Assembly: GCA_903925515.1 (NCBI GenBank)
Contig: CAIYFP010000531.1
Location: 1 to 7,518, forward strand
Reading direction: 5' to 3'
Origin: an uncultured Verrucomicrobiota bacterium
GTDB taxonomy: Bacteria > Verrucomicrobiota > Verrucomicrobiia > Limisphaerales > UBA9464
DNA: 7,518 nucleotides
The stretch's first letter is position 1; each line of letters opens with the position of its first letter. This document shows positions 5,862 through 7,518 of this stretch, piece by piece. The notes below the pieces were generated by a model. The model made no database searches. It was not told where the DNA came from and saw only the letters and a list, made by a program, of their open reading frames with translations. The position numbers and the translations under genes were made by a program.

Positions 5862-6362
5862 ATGGTTCACGTCGGCATCGGGTACGATGTCCATGCTTTG
5901 GTCGAGGGGCGCCGGTTGTTCCTGGGCGGGGTCGAGATCCCGCACACGCACGGGCTCGAGGGGCACAGCGACGCCGACGCGTTGCTGCACGCGATCACGG
6001 ACGCCGTCCTCGGCGCCGTGGGCGAGGTGGACATCGGGCACTTGTTCCCCAACACCGAACCCGCATGGCGCGATGCCCCAAGCCGCATCTTCCTTGAGGA
6101 GGCGGCGCGCCGCGTGACGGCACGCGGAGGCCGCATCGTGAACATCGACGCGTCCCTCGTGGCCGAGAGCCCGAAGATCTTCCCGCACATCGCGCAGATG
6201 AAGGAACGCATCGCGTCCGCCCTTGGCATCCACCCCGGCAAGGTGGGGGTCAAGGCAACGACGAACGAGCGCATGGGCTTCGTCGGGCGCCGGGAGGGCA
6301 TCGCGGCCATGGCGGTCGCGGCCGTGGACATCCCCGAGGCCATGCCCGGGGCGACGCATTAG
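5862..6362 (+). CDS. ispF: 2-C-methyl-D-erythritol 2,4-cyclodiphosphate synthase
   Basis: IspF converts CDP-methylerythritol 2-phosphate to the cyclic diphosphate with release of CMP in the cytoplasmic MEP (non-mevalonate) isoprenoid pathway, as a trimer. The 166-residue product is of normal length. The metal ligands are present as D9 and H11 (GYDVHAL) and H43 (LLHAITDAVLGA); HSDAD at 35-39 and DIGHLFP at 57-63 are typical. The family signature KATTNERMGFVGRREGIAAM at 131-150 is intact, with E136 matching the catalytic-region Glu. The start ATG at 5862 gives the classic short N-terminus (MVHVGIGYDVH). No Shine-Dalgarno sequence is visible. It lies 98 bp after murJ and 6 bp before the next gene. 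Isoprenoid supply feeds the undecaprenyl carrier of MurJ's substrate, a sensible if loose link. Confidence 0.97.
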   Translation: MVHVGIGYDVHALVEGRRLFLGGVEIPHTHGLEGHSDADALLHAITDAVLGAVGEVDIGHLFPNTEPAWRDAPSRIFLEEAARRVTARGGRIVNIDASLVAESPKIFPHIAQMKERIASALGIHPGKVGVKATTNERMGFVGRREGIAAMAVAAVDIPEAMPGATH

Positions 6363-6368
6363 GGAACC

Positions 6369-6653
6369 ATGGGAGCGAAGGCTGAGCTGGGCTGGACGAC
6401 GGAGGGGGAGGATGGCCGGAAGCGCCATGTGTACGCACAGCACGTGAGCGACACCTGGCGGTTCTACGAGCGCCCGAGGCGGCGCGGGCGCGACATCGAG
6501 TGGATTCCCTTGCCGGACCCCCCGTTGCACGACTGGCTGGCCCTCCTCGACGCCCTTGAGCGCGGCCATGTGCGCCGACGCTTCAAGCCCCGTGACATCG
6601 TCGTCGTGCGCAAGCGAATCCGGGAATTGTTCCCGGACCATCCCCTCGATTGA
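6369..6653 (+). CDS. Conserved-looking small basic protein of unknown function
   Basis: I cannot name this 94-residue product. It is soluble-looking, with no signal peptide or membrane segment. The N-terminal half has aromatic/basic strand-like segments (KRHVYAQHVSDTWRFYERP at 18-36, DIEWIPLPDPP at 42-52). The C-terminal half reads as two amphipathic helices (LHDWLALLDALERGHVRRRF at 53-72, then KPRDIVVVRKRIRELFPDHP at 73-92). It is probably a true gene: codon use has strong G/C third positions, it starts 6 bp after the ispF stop and ends 3 bp before the next start, so it is very likely co-transcribed and translated with both. The general shape recalls short hypothetical proteins from Verrucomicrobiota that end in a similar helix pair, but that is an impression only. 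Confidence 0.75.
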   Translation: MGAKAELGWTTEGEDGRKRHVYAQHVSDTWRFYERPRRRGRDIEWIPLPDPPLHDWLALLDALERGHVRRRFKPRDIVVVRKRIRELFPDHPLD

Positions 6654-6656
6654 CTC

Positions 6657-7424
6657 ATGGACTCCTCGCCGCCCCAGCGTCCCCTCATCTTGGTCGCCGC
6701 CTCTCCCCATGCGAAGGGCGCGGAATTCGACGACCGCAGCACCAGCCTCTCGATGCGCTACACGGACGCCGTTTTGGCGGCGGGGGGGTTGCCGTGGATC
6801 TTTCCGCCCACGCCCGACCCCGGGGCGATCCGAGAGGCGCTGCGGCGCTGCGACGGGCTCCTCCTCACCGGCGGTGACGACATCGCGGCGGCATGGCATA
6901 GGCCGGACGTCGGCGCGGACATCGCCTCGCGCTGCGTGGGAGTGGACGGCCAGCGGGACGTGTTCGAGGCGGAGTTGCTGGGCCTATGGGCCGGGCGCCC
7001 CGTGCCGTTGCTGGCGATCTGCCGAGGCATGCAGGTGTTAAACGTCGCCCTCGGCGGCACCTTGTACATCGACCTACCCACCGAATGTCCCGGCGACGTC
7101 GTCCACAACCAGGCCGAGCGGAAGGACGAGCCCGTGCATCCAGTGGTGGTGGAACGAGGGTCGTGGCTGTCGCGCGCGACGGGGCGTCGGTCCCTGCTCG
7201 TCAACAGCACCCATCACCAGGCCGTCCGCGACATCGCCCCGGGGCTCCGTCCCGTCGCGGTCGCACCCGACGGCGTCGTGGAGGCCATGGAATGGGCGGA
7301 TGCCACAGGGCGCCCGTGGATGGTCGCCACCCAGTTCCATCCCGAGCGCCTTGCGCCCCGGGGCGCGGAGTTCCGAAGGCTTTTCCGCGACTTCATCCGG
7401 GCAGCCGGCACCGCCCCAGCCTAG
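6657..7424 (+). CDS. Peptidase C26 family, gamma-glutamyl-GABA hydrolase-like (class I glutamine amidotransferase fold)
   Basis: The 255-residue cytoplasmic enzyme has the PuuD-type layout. GLLLTGGDDI (67-76) is the family glycine loop, followed by GQRDVFEAELL (98-108) and the nucleophile C122 in LLAICRGMQVLNVALGGTLY. NSTHHQAV (183-190) precedes the His/Glu pair of the triad, H228 and E230 in ATQFHPERL. All three triad residues are present, so it should hydrolyse a gamma-glutamyl amide bond. In E. coli PuuD the substrate is gamma-glutamyl-GABA from putrescine breakdown, but no other putrescine genes are near, so the exact substrate is open and no symbol is given. The ATG at 6657 is 3 bp after the preceding stop (coupled), with no Shine-Dalgarno. 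It is the last gene of the plus-strand run. Confidence 0.9.
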   Translation: MDSSPPQRPLILVAASPHAKGAEFDDRSTSLSMRYTDAVLAAGGLPWIFPPTPDPGAIREALRRCDGLLLTGGDDIAAAWHRPDVGADIASRCVGVDGQRDVFEAELLGLWAGRPVPLLAICRGMQVLNVALGGTLYIDLPTECPGDVVHNQAERKDEPVHPVVVERGSWLSRATGRRSLLVNSTHHQAVRDIAPGLRPVAVAPDGVVEAMEWADATGRPWMVATQFHPERLAPRGAEFRRLFRDFIRAAGTAPA

Positions 7425-7518
7425 TGTCGTGTCTCACCAATGGCTGGTGTTTCGCCGCGAGGGATTTTCGTGTCCAACGAGGCGCGAGTGACGAGCAGAC
7501 CCGCAGAGGTCTGTGAGG
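7425..7518. repeat. Hairpin-bearing spacer, possible start of an intergenic repeat
   Basis: After the last stop the sequence contains CACCA/TGGTG (7435-7439 with 7445-7449, 5-base loop, followed by TTT) and CAGACC/GGTCTG (7496-7501 with 7508-7513, 6-base loop). The first is a weak terminator candidate for the plus-strand run. By eye the stretch is less GC-rich and differs in texture from the coding part, with no plausible gene start. It runs off the window edge, so its extent is unknown. Confidence 0.35.

Noticed and set aside
1..7518. CRISPR array, insertion sequence, tRNA, rRNA or defence system
   Set aside because: No regularly spaced direct repeats, no transposase or integrase motifs, and no RNA gene consensus were found on either strand.

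Overview
The window comes from a GC-rich bacterium, by eye about two thirds G+C. The MurJ N-terminus (GDTAVASAFIAAFTIPNLFR, where Proteobacteria have an Asp in place of the second Ser/Ala stretch), the lack of clear Shine-Dalgarno sequences, a secreted C45-type hydrolase and palindrome-rich spacers all recall Verrucomicrobiota or a neighbouring PVC lineage. That placement is an inference from protein flavour, not a database result.

Layout. (1) Positions 3-632 (+) hold a NarL/FixJ-type response regulator right at the left edge; its kinase would lie outside the window. (2) Positions 633-1848 form about 1.2 kb without a convincing long gene, between the converging ends of the regulator and the next gene. 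This stretch holds several imperfect palindromes, two diverged inverted copies of one repeat sharing an exact 18-mer, and one small minus-strand ORF (1170-1325) with coding-like base periodicity. (3) Positions 1849-4108 (-) carry three genes 30-31 bp apart, read right to left: an exported single-domain rhodanese, a RidA-family protein, and an exported C45 autoproteolytic acyltransferase/hydrolase (Ntn fold). (4) An 89-bp divergent gap (4109-4197) separates these from a plus-strand run: murJ (lipid II flippase), ispF (MEP-pathway isoprenoid enzyme), a 94-residue basic protein of unknown function, and a class I glutamine amidotransferase-like peptidase C26 enzyme. The last three are spaced by 6 and 3 bp and are probably co-transcribed. 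(5) The last 94 bases after the final stop (7425-7518) contain two small hairpins and may be the start of an intergenic repeat cut by the window edge.

How they fit together. MurJ and IspF both serve the cell envelope: IspF makes the precursor of the undecaprenyl carrier and MurJ flips the undecaprenyl-linked peptidoglycan precursor. The minus-strand trio looks like a small metabolic or detoxification cluster of enamine/imine handling, sulfur transfer and amide/acyl hydrolysis, but no common substrate can be read from the sequence. I do not see a defence system, CRISPR array, transposase, tRNA or rRNA. The least explained part is the repeat-rich spacer.
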